Positions 1 to 6,759 of a DNA stretch of 64,000 nucleotides are shown here, in pieces (position 1 is the first letter of the stretch; the number at the start of each line of letters is the position of its first letter). The notes under the pieces were generated by a model, which worked only from the letters and a program-made list of their open reading frames with translations, did no database searches and was not told the origin of the DNA. This DNA is from Verrucomicrobiia bacterium (lineage in GTDB: Bacteria; Verrucomicrobiota; Verrucomicrobiia; Limisphaerales; JADLHS01), in contig WYBW01000068.1 of the NCBI GenBank assembly GCA_011525685.1, forward strand, positions 1 to 64,000, read 5' to 3'. Made by a program: the position numbers and the translations under genes.

Positions 1-602
1 CCGAGGGACGCGGCGACTCGATGTAAAATCTGTTTCCGCGTTCAATGAGTCGGGTTTCAATCCGCGCCGCGTCCCGTGGGACGCGGCGACACACTACCCC
101 ATGAGCATGGTTCACGCTCAACTCACCGTTTCAATCCGCGCCGCGTCCCGAGGGACGCGGCGACTCGATGTAAAATCTGTTTCCGCGTTCAATGAGTCGG
201 GTTTCAATCCGCGCCGCGTCCCGAGGGACGCGGCGACACACTACCCCATGAGCATGGTTCACGCTCAACTCACCGTTTCAATCCGCGCCGCGTCCCGAGG
301 GACGCGGCGACCGTTGGAAGCGTGCTGAAGGTTGTCGCGTACGGACGGGTTTCAATCCGCGCCGCGTCCCGAGGGACGCGGCGACTGGCAAAAATCTTGG
401 CTGGTTTTCAACGCGCATGAAGTTTCAATCCGCGCCGCGTCCCGAGGGACGCGGCGACAGTTTGGTTGCAAGGTTATGGTCCGAGGAAGCTACGTTTCAA
501 TCCGCGCCGCGTCCCGAGGGACGCGGCGACACGCCAATCACACAAGAGTTGATTGAGAGGTTCAAGTTTCAATCCGCGCCGCGTCCCGAGGGACGCGGCG
601 AC
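1..602 (-). CRISPR. Type I-C CRISPR array (leader-proximal end; continues past left edge)
   Basis: There are eight complete 37-nt repeats (54-90, 128-164, 201-237, 275-311, 349-385, 422-458, 494-530, 566-602), a partial repeat at 1-17, and eight spacers of 35-37 nt. On the minus strand the repeat begins GTCGCCGCG and ends GGATTGAAAC, the usual 3' end of I-C repeats, so transcription runs leftwards from cas2. The repeat contains a perfect 11-bp stem (CGCCGCGTCCC with GGGACGCGGCG) around a 2-nt loop. The repeat at 54-90 has T instead of A at 77, in that loop. Spacers 18-53 and 165-200 are identical, as are 91-127 and 238-274, so a two-spacer block is duplicated. No Cas6 gene is present; in I-C systems Cas5c cuts the repeat hairpin. 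Confidence 0.98.
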
Positions 603-816
603 TGCGGCCCTTCCAACTGGCTGGGCCACAGGTCTTTTGTACCGCCTTTCCGCGAAGTTGCCAATCTCGAGTTGGGGTTGTCCGGTCGTGATCTCAAAGA
701 ACGATTGAAAGGGGTTGTTTGGCTTGTGGTTGGCTTGCTGCGCGAAGTCTTCCGGCCCAGGCCGGCACTGGGGGTTCGCGCCGGGGAATTCAAATTTGAA
801 ATCTGAGATCTGAGAT
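603..816 (-). promoter_or_regulatory. CRISPR leader region
   Basis: This is the 214-nt non-coding stretch between the cas2 stop and the first repeat in the inferred direction of transcription. Position and repeat orientation make it the leader where new spacers would be added. It is not notably AT-rich except for the locus repeat at 786-821. I could not pick out a promoter or an IHF site. Confidence 0.7.
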
Positions 817-821
817 TCAAA
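786..821. repeat. Locus repeat (AATCTGAAATC type), leader copy
   Basis: This is an AT-rich, partly self-complementary run built from AAATTTGAAATCTGAGAT-like blocks in a GC-rich region. It spans the leader/cas2 end. It belongs to the family found between and inside the cas genes. Confidence 0.8.
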
Positions 822-1107
822 GGATGAGGGGTTCGGTGAGGTCCATGGGTTTCTCGCAGCCGTGGTGTTCGATCCGGCTCTTGGCGGTTTCATCGAGAAA
901 GTAGAAGCGCAGGGAGTCTTCATCCGTCTTGATTTCCTTGAGCAGGCGCGCGCGCAGTTGCACCCATTCGGTCTGGCCGACCTGACATTCGAAGACGCTT
1001 TTCTGCACGCGCACGCCGTAGTCTTCGCAGGCGCGGGCCACGCGGCGCAGCCGGCGCAGGCCGGCTTTTTCCACGGTGGAGACGTCGTAGGTGATGAGGA
1101 TCAGCAT
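817..1107 (-). CDS. cas2: CRISPR-associated endoribonuclease Cas2
   Basis: The product has 96 residues, the usual Cas2 length. It starts MLILITYDVST, the beta-1 strand carrying the conserved Asp of the ferredoxin fold, followed by the arginine-rich helix (AGLRRLRRVARACEDYG) and VQKSVFECQ, all typical of the family. Cas2 forms the dimeric core of the Cas1-Cas2 integrase. The ATG at 1107 is chosen because homology begins there; the frame is open further upstream but that part only shadows cas1. It is the last gene before the leader. A 43-nt gap to cas1 contains one copy of the locus repeat. Confidence 0.96.
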   Translation of the reverse strand: MLILITYDVSTVEKAGLRRLRRVARACEDYGVRVQKSVFECQVGQTEWVQLRARLLKEIKTDEDSLRFYFLDETAKSRIEHHGCEKPMDLTEPLIL

Positions 1108-1120
1108 GGCGCGCGGGGTG

Positions 1121-1156
1121 ATTGGAGATTTGAAATTTGAGATTTGAATTTCATTT
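1121..1156. repeat. Locus repeat between cas1 and cas2
   Basis: GGAGATTTGAAATTTGAGAT and adjoining bases fill most of the 43-nt gap and reach the end of cas1, where they supply its last sense codons and the upstream region of cas2. Confidence 0.8.
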
Positions 1157-2365
1157 GGGCACGAAGGGAAGATAATCCGGCAGATCGCCGCGCAGGTGGC
1201 GGGCGAGGATGCGGGCTTGGACGAAGGGAATCTGGGCGATGCGGAATTCCTGTTCCAGCAGCGGGTGGGTGAGTTTCTCCTGCTTCCGTTCCTGATAGGC
1301 CTTGATGACGCGCTTGCGTCCGGCGTCGGTGAACTCGACCGCGCCGCCTTCGCGCACGGCAAAATCGTCCGGGCCGATTTGCTGGCGGTTGATGAGGGTG
1401 ACGGCCAGTCGGTCGGCGAGCCAGGGGCGGAATTCTTCCATGAGGTCGAGCGCCAGCGCCGGGCGGTTCGGGCGCTCGGCGTGCAGAAAGCCGACAAACG
1501 GGTCGAGGCCGATGCTCGTGAGCGCGGCGATGCAGTCGTGCCGGACGAGCGCGTAGAGGAACGAGAGCAGGCAGTTGATGCGGTCGCGGGGCGGGCGGCG
1601 GCTGCGGGTGGTGAAGGCGAACGCCTCGCGTTGCTGTTTGAGCAGGAGGGTGAACACGCCAAAGTAGGTGGCGCTGCCCAGGCCTTCCGCGCCGCGCAAG
1701 GCGTCCACCTGGGATTTCAAATTTGAAATTTGAGATTTCAGATTGTCGGGCCTGCTCGATTCCTGATTTGAGAATCGAGATTGCAGATTGTCCGGACCGT
1801 TCGATTCCAAGTCTGCGATTGGTGATTTCGGTTTGGGAACTTGAAATTCCGCCAACTGGCGAATTTGCCGGGCCAGGGAATCGGTGGCTTCGCCGAATTG
1901 GGATTTCACATTTGAGATTTCAGATTCTCTTGCGCCGCGCAGGAGGCTGTTGCGGGAGTTCTGGAGTTTGCCGGCGATGATTTGACGCGCGATGGCGGCG
2001 CATTTCGCCGGGTCATCGGCGGCGCGGAACTGGGCGCGGCGCAACGTGACGCTGGTGTCCGCCACGCCGGTCAGGCGGGCCTGCAGATAACCAAACTCGC
2101 TCAGGAAATTCACGGCCACGCCGTGCTCCCAGCACAGGTCCAGCGCCGGCGGCGTGAGGGTGACGGGGCCGAAGGCGCAGAGGGATTCGAGGTGATGAAT
2201 GGGGATCGAGACCTTGCGCCAATCCGCGGCCTGGTCGCGGGTGCGTTGCTCTGGCGGCAGGTCGGGCGGGAAAACGGGCACTTCGACCTGCAAGGTAAGG
2301 TGGTCACGACTGACGAAGGTGCCCCCGGTGGTCAGGTACAGGGTGTTTTGGATGACTTCAGGCAT
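1151..2365 (-). CDS. cas1: CRISPR-associated integrase/endonuclease Cas1 (type I-C) with repeat-derived insert
   Basis: The product has 404 residues, against about 340 for I-C Cas1. The N-terminal beta domain (VIQNTLYLTTGGTFVSRDHLTLQVE) and the helical catalytic domain are clear. Likely metal ligands are Glu227 (AEGLG), His295 (FLHAERPNRPALALDLMEEF) and the acidic residues that follow. Cas1 joins prespacers to the leader-proximal repeat together with Cas2; Cas4 is present for PAM trimming. The extra length lies roughly at residues 145-222 and contains three clusters of the locus repeat translated as NLKSQISNLKSQ-like peptide, between the N-terminal part and Glu227. The reading frame is intact, so the gene is probably functional, but this needs testing. 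Confidence 0.95.
   Translation of the reverse strand: MPEVIQNTLYLTTGGTFVSRDHLTLQVEVPVFPPDLPPEQRTRDQAADWRKVSIPIHHLESLCAFGPVTLTPPALDLCWEHGVAVNFLSEFGYLQARLTGVADTSVTLRRAQFRAADDPAKCAAIARQIIAGKLQNSRNSLLRGARESEISNVKSQFGEATDSLARQIRQLAEFQVPKPKSPIADLESNGPDNLQSRFSNQESSRPDNLKSQISNLKSQVDALRGAEGLGSATYFGVFTLLLKQQREAFAFTTRSRRPPRDRINCLLSFLYALVRHDCIAALTSIGLDPFVGFLHAERPNRPALALDLMEEFRPWLADRLAVTLINRQQIGPDDFAVREGGAVEFTDAGRKRVIKAYQERKQEKLTHPLLEQEFRIAQIPFVQARILARHLRGDLPDYLPFVPK
1711..1929. repeat. Cluster of in-frame locus repeats inside cas1
   Basis: Copies lie at 1711-1746, 1757-1792, 1801-1836 (diverged) and 1901-1929. On the coding strand they read AATCTGAAATCTCAAATTTC and encode NLKSQISNLKS-type peptide. The spacing between copies is not a multiple of one unit, yet the frame is kept throughout. 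Confidence 0.85.
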
Positions 2366-2374
2366 TGAGGCTTT

Positions 2375-2403
2375 GGAATTTCAAATCTGAGATTTCAGAT
2401 CAG
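2375..2403. repeat. Locus repeat between cas1 and the four-helix-bundle gene
   Basis: This copy covers the stop of the four-helix-bundle gene and the start region of cas1. It is the same TTTCAAATCTGAGATTTCAG sequence as in the coding copies. Confidence 0.8.
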
Positions 2404-2922
2404 ACCCTTTTCCTCGGCTTCCTTGCGTTTGGGATGCCAGACGGGCAGGTGGCGCAGCAAGGTCACGTCAAACGCCTGCGCGCGCTTTTTCCGCTCGGCT
2501 TCGGCGCGCGATTTGTCGGTCAGATGGCGCTGACCCTTGATTTCCGAGTTTTGCAGGTGGTCGGCCCAGGCGCGAATCTGGCGCGAGCAGCTTTCCGCAA
2601 TGGATTTGAGATTGGAAATTTGAGATTTCAGATCGGCGGGCCAGCGGGATTTTTCCGCGCGGCGAAATTTGAGGGTGAGCATGGAGCGGGTTTCGCCGGC
2701 CGAGCCGCGGGCGATGTAGAGAAACGCCAGCAGCTCGTTGGTCGTCCCTCGCTCAAAACCCTCGGCGATGTTGTTGGACACGGAGAGCGCGGCGCGGTCG
2801 AGCTGGTCGCGAAAGCCGGTAGTGGCTTTGAAGGCGGGAAGTTCGAGCAGCTCCTCGGTCAATTCGTAGAGTTCAGCGGCTTTTTGCCAGACGGGCAGGT
2901 CTTCAAACGATTTGTAGGTCAT
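2395..2922 (-). CDS. Four-helix bundle protein (23S rRNA intervening-sequence / S23 family) inside the cas operon
   Basis: The 175-residue product opens with MTYKSFEDLPVWQKAAELYELTEEL and contains DQLDRAALSVSNNIAEGFERG and ELLAFLYIARGSAGETRSML, hallmarks of the four-helix-bundle family that includes 23S intervening-sequence proteins and the Avd proteins of diversity-generating retroelements. A C-terminal part (SRQIRAWADHLQNSEIKGQRHL, then a basic tail) follows an in-frame copy of the locus repeat (DLKSQISNLKS, about residues 97-107). The gene lies between cas4 and cas1 on the same strand, with repeat copies on both sides. It is not a standard I-C component that I know of. It may be a passenger or an accessory adaptation factor; its role is unknown. 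Confidence 0.85.
   Translation of the reverse strand: MTYKSFEDLPVWQKAAELYELTEELLELPAFKATTGFRDQLDRAALSVSNNIAEGFERGTTNELLAFLYIARGSAGETRSMLTLKFRRAEKSRWPADLKSQISNLKSIAESCSRQIRAWADHLQNSEIKGQRHLTDKSRAEAERKKRAQAFDVTLLRHLPVWHPKRKEAEEKGLI
2601..2633. repeat. In-frame locus repeat inside the four-helix-bundle gene
   Basis: It encodes DLKSQISNLKS between the predicted third and fourth helices. Confidence 0.85.
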
Positions 2923-3023
2923 GGGTTCTTGGGGTTTGAGGGTTGAGGGTCTTTCGATGAATGACTGATGATTGATGGTTGATGGTTGAGATCGCTGATG
3001 GTGTTTGGAGGGTTGCGCTGGGC

Positions 3024-3061
3024 GTCTGAAATCTCAAATCCCGAATCTCAAATCTGAAATA
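3024..3061. repeat. Locus repeat at the 3' end of cas4
   Basis: The repeat begins within the last codons of cas4, which end SLFQI, and extends into the gap upstream of the four-helix-bundle gene. Confidence 0.8.
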
Positions 3062-3821
3062 AGGAAGCCGCCAGGCGCTCCACGCGGCGGTCCTGGGCGG
3101 TGGCTTTGGGCAGGCAGATGTCGAACAGCGAACATTCCTCGCAGGCGGGTCGCCAAACTGCCGGGGGGAGCGGCGGGATTTCAGATTTGAGATTTGAAAT
3201 TTCAGATTGGGCCAGCAGCGCGTGGAGTTCGGCGATGGCCTGCTCGGTGCGGGCGCGCAGGTCGGCGGTGAACTCGACTTCGCGCCGGCGCTTGCTGTCC
3301 GCGTGAAAGACCGCGCCGCGCGGGATGGCGATGCCGAACATTTCCTCCAGGCAGAGGGCTTGGGCGCAGAGTTGGGCGTCGTCGTTCTCCCATTTCCGGC
3401 GTTTGCCGAGTTTCAATTCGACCGGCCGCAGGGCCGCGATGCGGCCCGATTTCAGATTTGAAATTTGAGATTTCAGATTGTCCGCCGCACCCGATTGCAA
3501 ATCTGAGATTGGAGATTGCAAATTCGAGGTTGAACGGAGTTCGACCTCGACGATATCGCACTTGCCAGAGAGGCCGAGGCGCTCGGACCAAACGGGCAAC
3601 GCACGCCAGAGGAGCACGCCCTTGACGACCTCGTAACCGGCGAGGTCGGTGTGCTCGTGGACGATGTCGCCGCGGAGGGTGTGTTCGTTGTCCTCGAAGA
3701 TGCCCTCCATGTGGATGAGGGCGGCGCGACGGGGACAGAACAGGTATTGGTTGATGGCGGAGAGCGGGATTGGCTCGCGCTCTCCGCCCCAATCCGGCGG
3801 TGATGGCAGGGTTGGATTCAC
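3048..3821 (-). CDS. cas4: CRISPR-associated exonuclease Cas4 (type I-C)
   Basis: The product has about 257 residues from the GTG at 3821, one base after the cas7 stop. That start keeps the N-terminal LSAINQYLFCPRRAALIHMEG, which holds the first iron-sulfur Cys and the RecB-like entry motif; longer readings only shadow cas7. RecB-family features are the PVELKLGKR motif (metal-binding acid plus Lys) and the C-terminal CEECSLFDICLP with three Cys for a 4Fe-4S cluster. Cas4 trims prespacers and selects the PAM. Two repeat-derived inserts are present: one of about 30 residues before PVELK (NLQSPISDLQS and NLKSQISNLKS) and one before the Cys cluster (SEISNLKSE). These explain the excess over the usual length of about 210. 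Confidence 0.93.
   Translation of the reverse strand: MNPTLPSPPDWGGEREPIPLSAINQYLFCPRRAALIHMEGIFEDNEHTLRGDIVHEHTDLAGYEVVKGVLLWRALPVWSERLGLSGKCDIVEVELRSTSNLQSPISDLQSGAADNLKSQISNLKSGRIAALRPVELKLGKRRKWENDDAQLCAQALCLEEMFGIAIPRGAVFHADSKRRREVEFTADLRARTEQAIAELHALLAQSEISNLKSEIPPLPPAVWRPACEECSLFDICLPKATAQDRRVERLAASLFQI
3176..3209. repeat. In-frame locus repeat inside cas4, C-terminal copy
   Basis: It encodes QSEISNLKSEI just before the Cys cluster of Cas4. Confidence 0.85.
3447..3528. repeat. Two in-frame locus repeats inside cas4
   Basis: Copies at 3447-3480 and 3491-3528 encode NLKSQISNLKS and NLQSPISDLQS, separated by GAAD, immediately before the catalytic PVELK motif. Confidence 0.85.
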
Positions 3822-3822
3822 A

Positions 3823-4797
3823 TCAGGCGCGTCGCGGTCCGATGGAAAGGCCCTCGTGGCGCAGATGAAGAATGATTCCCAGCGGCAGATTTTCCACGGT
3901 CCATTCGCATCGCACCTCGTAGTCGGCAAAGGATTCGGGGAAGGATTTGCCGGGTTTGAGGCTGGCCTTAACGCCCTCGAAGAGCTGGTGGGCATGGGCG
4001 CAACCGAGGCGAGCTTCCTTCTTGTTTTGCTCGGCGTTGTTCGCGTGCTGTGTGCCGACGTGCTCGAAGTCGTAAAGGCCGCGCACGACCATTTCGCCGC
4101 GGGCGGCGGAGCGGTCGTGCTCGAACATGTGCAGGAGCGCCTGCCAGAGCAGGTCGAGGTCGGCCTGAGTGAAGCCGGTGCGCTCGGCAAAGGCGGGCGA
4201 GACGTAGCCTTTGGCGGCGTAGAGGGCGTAGGGAACGATGTGTTTGTTGCCCATGGTGCGCTCTTTCTTGGCGTCTTCCTCCTTGGTCACGGCGCAACGC
4301 GTGATCGTCACCTCCAGCGGCGTGATGGGATGGAAGGACTGGCCGAAGGTGAATTGCACCGGCCCTCGCACCTGACCGAACGCCGAGCCTTTGAGCACGT
4401 CGTCGCCGGTGGAAAGAACGCCGCCGAAGGTGCGGACGTCGTAGAACTCGCGGCAGAGCCAGTCTTTGGCGACTTCGGCCTTCTTGGAATCGGGTGCGTC
4501 CTTGGGCAACGAGTCCACGGCGGCTTTGATGCCGCGTTTCTGCTCGGTCTCAATCACCGCGCCCTGTTTGATGAGGATGTTGTAGCCGTTGGCGGTTTCG
4601 CTTTCGCGGGGCGGCGGAAACAACTCGACGAAGTTGCGCACTTTGCGCTTGAGGCAGACGTCGGAGACGATGCCGCGGTTGGTGTTGGGATCAAGACGCG
4701 GCAGGTTGCCGGCATCGGGATCGCCGTTGGGGTTGCCGTTGGTGACTTCGAACAGGAGCAGGAAGTCGTGGCGGTTCGTGAGGATGTTTGTGTTCAT
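3823..4797 (-). CDS. cas7: CRISPR-associated Cas7 (Csd2), type I-C backbone subunit
   Basis: The product has 324 residues from the ATG at 4797; an ATG at 4809 in frame would add four residues, and neither has a strong ribosome-binding site. The signature FEVTNGNPNGDPDAGNLPRL, followed by NRGIVSDVCLKRKVRNFVEL, identifies Csd2. GPVQFTFGQSFHPITPLEVTITRCAV is the conserved central strand. Several Cas7 copies coat the crRNA spacer in the I-C Cascade. It lies 31 nt downstream of cas8c and its stop abuts cas4. No repeat insert is seen. Confidence 0.96.
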   Translation of the reverse strand: MNTNILTNRHDFLLLFEVTNGNPNGDPDAGNLPRLDPNTNRGIVSDVCLKRKVRNFVELFPPPRESETANGYNILIKQGAVIETEQKRGIKAAVDSLPKDAPDSKKAEVAKDWLCREFYDVRTFGGVLSTGDDVLKGSAFGQVRGPVQFTFGQSFHPITPLEVTITRCAVTKEEDAKKERTMGNKHIVPYALYAAKGYVSPAFAERTGFTQADLDLLWQALLHMFEHDRSAARGEMVVRGLYDFEHVGTQHANNAEQNKKEARLGCAHAHQLFEGVKASLKPGKSFPESFADYEVRCEWTVENLPLGIILHLRHEGLSIGPRRA

Positions 4798-4828
4798 GGT
4801 CTGTGTCATTTTCGTTGTGGTGGACAGT

Positions 4829-5275
4829 TTAATTGTCTGGCTTGGGGTTCGGGTTTGTCGGGCTTGACGGCTTGCGGGCCGCCTCGTCCTCGGCGGACTG
4901 TTGATAGAAGCCCAGGGCAAACCGGCCCTGGGCCTGGAGGTCGAGCGTGCGAGGAAAGACCGGCGGTTTGCCGGGCTGTTCGGGCTTGAAGAGCGTCAGG
5001 ATGTTCTGGATTTGCTCCTGCAAGAAGCGTTCGTGTCCGGCGAAGCGCTCGGACTTGCTGATTTTTTTGAGGTGATGGCGGTTCAGCCGCAGGATCAGCG
5101 GGAACACGCTGGCGGGCGAGACCGAGGCCGTGCCGAAGTAGCGTTCGGCGACGCCCGCGCCCTCAAGTTTGAATTCATGCGCCTTGGCCTGGGCGGCGGC
5201 AAGGACGGCAAGGAGACGACCGCAATTGTAGGCCGGGTCGTCAGTGTCGGCCGTGAGTTTGGTTTTGATTTCCAT
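4829..5275 (-). CDS. cas11c: Cas11c small subunit, internal translation start within cas8c
   Basis: The in-frame ATG at 5275 (MEIKTKLTADTDDPAYNCGR) is preceded by AAAGGA seven nt upstream, a good internal ribosome-binding site. The predicted 148-residue product is helical and corresponds to the C-terminal domain of Cas8c. In studied I-C systems a small subunit, Cas11c, is made from exactly this kind of internal start and is needed for a full Cascade. Translation here is inferred from the site and that precedent, not shown. Confidence 0.8.
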   Translation of the reverse strand: MEIKTKLTADTDDPAYNCGRLLAVLAAAQAKAHEFKLEGAGVAERYFGTASVSPASVFPLILRLNRHHLKKISKSERFAGHERFLQEQIQNILTLFKPEQPGKPPVFPRTLDLQAQGRFALGFYQQSAEDEAARKPSSPTNPNPKPDN

Positions 5276-6757
5276 GGTGGAGTCCTTTCGGTTGCGGTTG
5301 AGGATGAGTCTGAGGAGAGCGAACCGGCTCTCGTCGAAAAGCAGATTGTAATGCTCGTCGCGCACGAGCCGGGAGTGGAGTTGGTCCAAAATGGGCTTGA
5401 TGAGGGCCGTGGACGGGGCTGTGCCTTCGAGGGCGGCGCGGTAGAGCTGGGCCGGCACGTCCGGGGGCAGGTCTTTGGCCTCGCGAACGGTGGTGCAAGC
5501 CAGGCGGAAGACGGCCAGCGGTGGAATGGATTCCTTGTCGGGCGTGGCGGAGTCGTCGCGCGGCTTGCGGCGTTTGCCAGCATCGGCTTGCGGTCGGAGC
5601 GGCACGAACAATTCCAAATCGGCGAACCACTGGTGGAAGTTCTCGACGGCCTGGTCCAAGGGGACTTGCAGCCAGTGTTTGACCACAACGCGGCCGGCAT
5701 TGCCCGCCAAGGTGATCGCGCAGAAGCGATCGCGGCGGGCAAGTTCGCGCTCAATGCCCGCCCAAGGCGAGCGAATGAACTGGGCCACGCTTTGCGGATC
5801 GGGGCGGTTGAGCAGGCGCGCGAACAACCCGGAGGAGGCTTCGTTTTCCTGTGCCCAGAAGCAGAGGGTGGTTTGGCCCAAGCGAAGGGAATGATCAGCG
5901 CGGTCGAGCAGCCAGTTGAGGGCAACGCAGTAAGCGGTGGCCGCCTCGTCTGACGCCGGCGCGTTGAGGCTCTGGTCAAAACCATAGGAGGCGAAGGCCG
6001 GTTTATCGAAGGACACGATGGCCGCACCGAAGGCGGGAGTGTTCGGCACGCCCTGGATTTTGGGGTTATGCGTAGGCGCAAGGGGCGCGCCGTTCGCACC
6101 GGAGATGAGGCAAAGGCCTTTGGGAAACGCCTCGCGCGCGGTTTTGATTTCGTTGGCGTGAACGGTTCGCCAATAAGCCCGGAGCGCTTCGTCTTCCAAG
6201 AGAAGCTGGCCGTTGACGCGGAAGGTGAAATTGTCCGGGCCGAGTTTGACTTCGCTACCGCCGGCAGTTCGCAACCACCAAGCGGGTTTTGCATCGGCAG
6301 TTGCGTCGGCCGCCTTGCCCCAACGAAGCAACCTGGGTTGCAGTTCGCTCATCCGACGCTTGAAGGCGAGCACCGCTTTGAGGCCGGGATGGGCGGTCGC
6401 CTTTTTGGCTTCCTCAATCTGCCGCCAGAAGTCGGCTTGCTTGGCCGTGTTGTTGGCGTCGCGGTCAGCGCGCCTCTTTGCCGGCATCCGAGCTTCGGGA
6501 TCGGGATCGAGGCCGAAAACAGCCGTCAGGCCGTCGGCCAGAAACTCGGCCACACCGCCGGCGACCTTGGGACGGGTAGTCTGCGGACAACGGAATTCCT
6601 TGCCGCGCTTGTCGTCGCCGGCGGCCTGCGGACCAGCGCCGACGAGATTGCCGGAATCATCCAGTTCGATGATCCAGCGCACGGCTTTGGGCGCAAATGC
6701 GAGGTCATCGAGCAGATGGCGGGATTGCGCCAGTTCGTAAAGCAGTTTGAGCAGCAT
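4829..6757 (-). CDS. cas8c: CRISPR-associated Cas8c (Csd1), type I-C large subunit
   Basis: The product has 642 residues starting MLLKLLYELAQSRHLLDDLAFAPKAVRWII, typical of Csd1. A strong ribosome-binding site (GGAGGA, 8 nt before the ATG) fixes the start two bases after the cas5 stop; upstream codons only shadow cas5. Conserved parts include RFRVNGQLLLEDEALRAYW-like sequence, NPKIQGVPNTPAFGAAIVSFD, and the central FASYGFDQSLNAPASDEAATAY. Cas8c recognises the PAM in the I-C Cascade. The C-terminal 148 residues are also the predicted separate product Cas11c. Confidence 0.95.
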   Translation of the reverse strand: MLLKLLYELAQSRHLLDDLAFAPKAVRWIIELDDSGNLVGAGPQAAGDDKRGKEFRCPQTTRPKVAGGVAEFLADGLTAVFGLDPDPEARMPAKRRADRDANNTAKQADFWRQIEEAKKATAHPGLKAVLAFKRRMSELQPRLLRWGKAADATADAKPAWWLRTAGGSEVKLGPDNFTFRVNGQLLLEDEALRAYWRTVHANEIKTAREAFPKGLCLISGANGAPLAPTHNPKIQGVPNTPAFGAAIVSFDKPAFASYGFDQSLNAPASDEAATAYCVALNWLLDRADHSLRLGQTTLCFWAQENEASSGLFARLLNRPDPQSVAQFIRSPWAGIERELARRDRFCAITLAGNAGRVVVKHWLQVPLDQAVENFHQWFADLELFVPLRPQADAGKRRKPRDDSATPDKESIPPLAVFRLACTTVREAKDLPPDVPAQLYRAALEGTAPSTALIKPILDQLHSRLVRDEHYNLLFDESRFALLRLILNRNRKDSTMEIKTKLTADTDDPAYNCGRLLAVLAAAQAKAHEFKLEGAGVAERYFGTASVSPASVFPLILRLNRHHLKKISKSERFAGHERFLQEQIQNILTLFKPEQPGKPPVFPRTLDLQAQGRFALGFYQQSAEDEAARKPSSPTNPNPKPDN

Positions 6758-6759
6758 GG

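Noticed and set aside
101-556. Open reading frames across the CRISPR array
   Set aside because: They are translations of repeat and spacer sequence, and the same peptides recur with each repeat.
2395-2922. Diversity-generating retroelement accessory (Avd)
   Set aside because: No reverse transcriptase, template or variable repeat lies nearby; the family match alone is not enough.
2930-3000. TGATGATTGATGG-like run upstream of the four-helix-bundle gene
   Set aside because: It is a low-complexity slip repeat, too short and irregular for a second CRISPR array.
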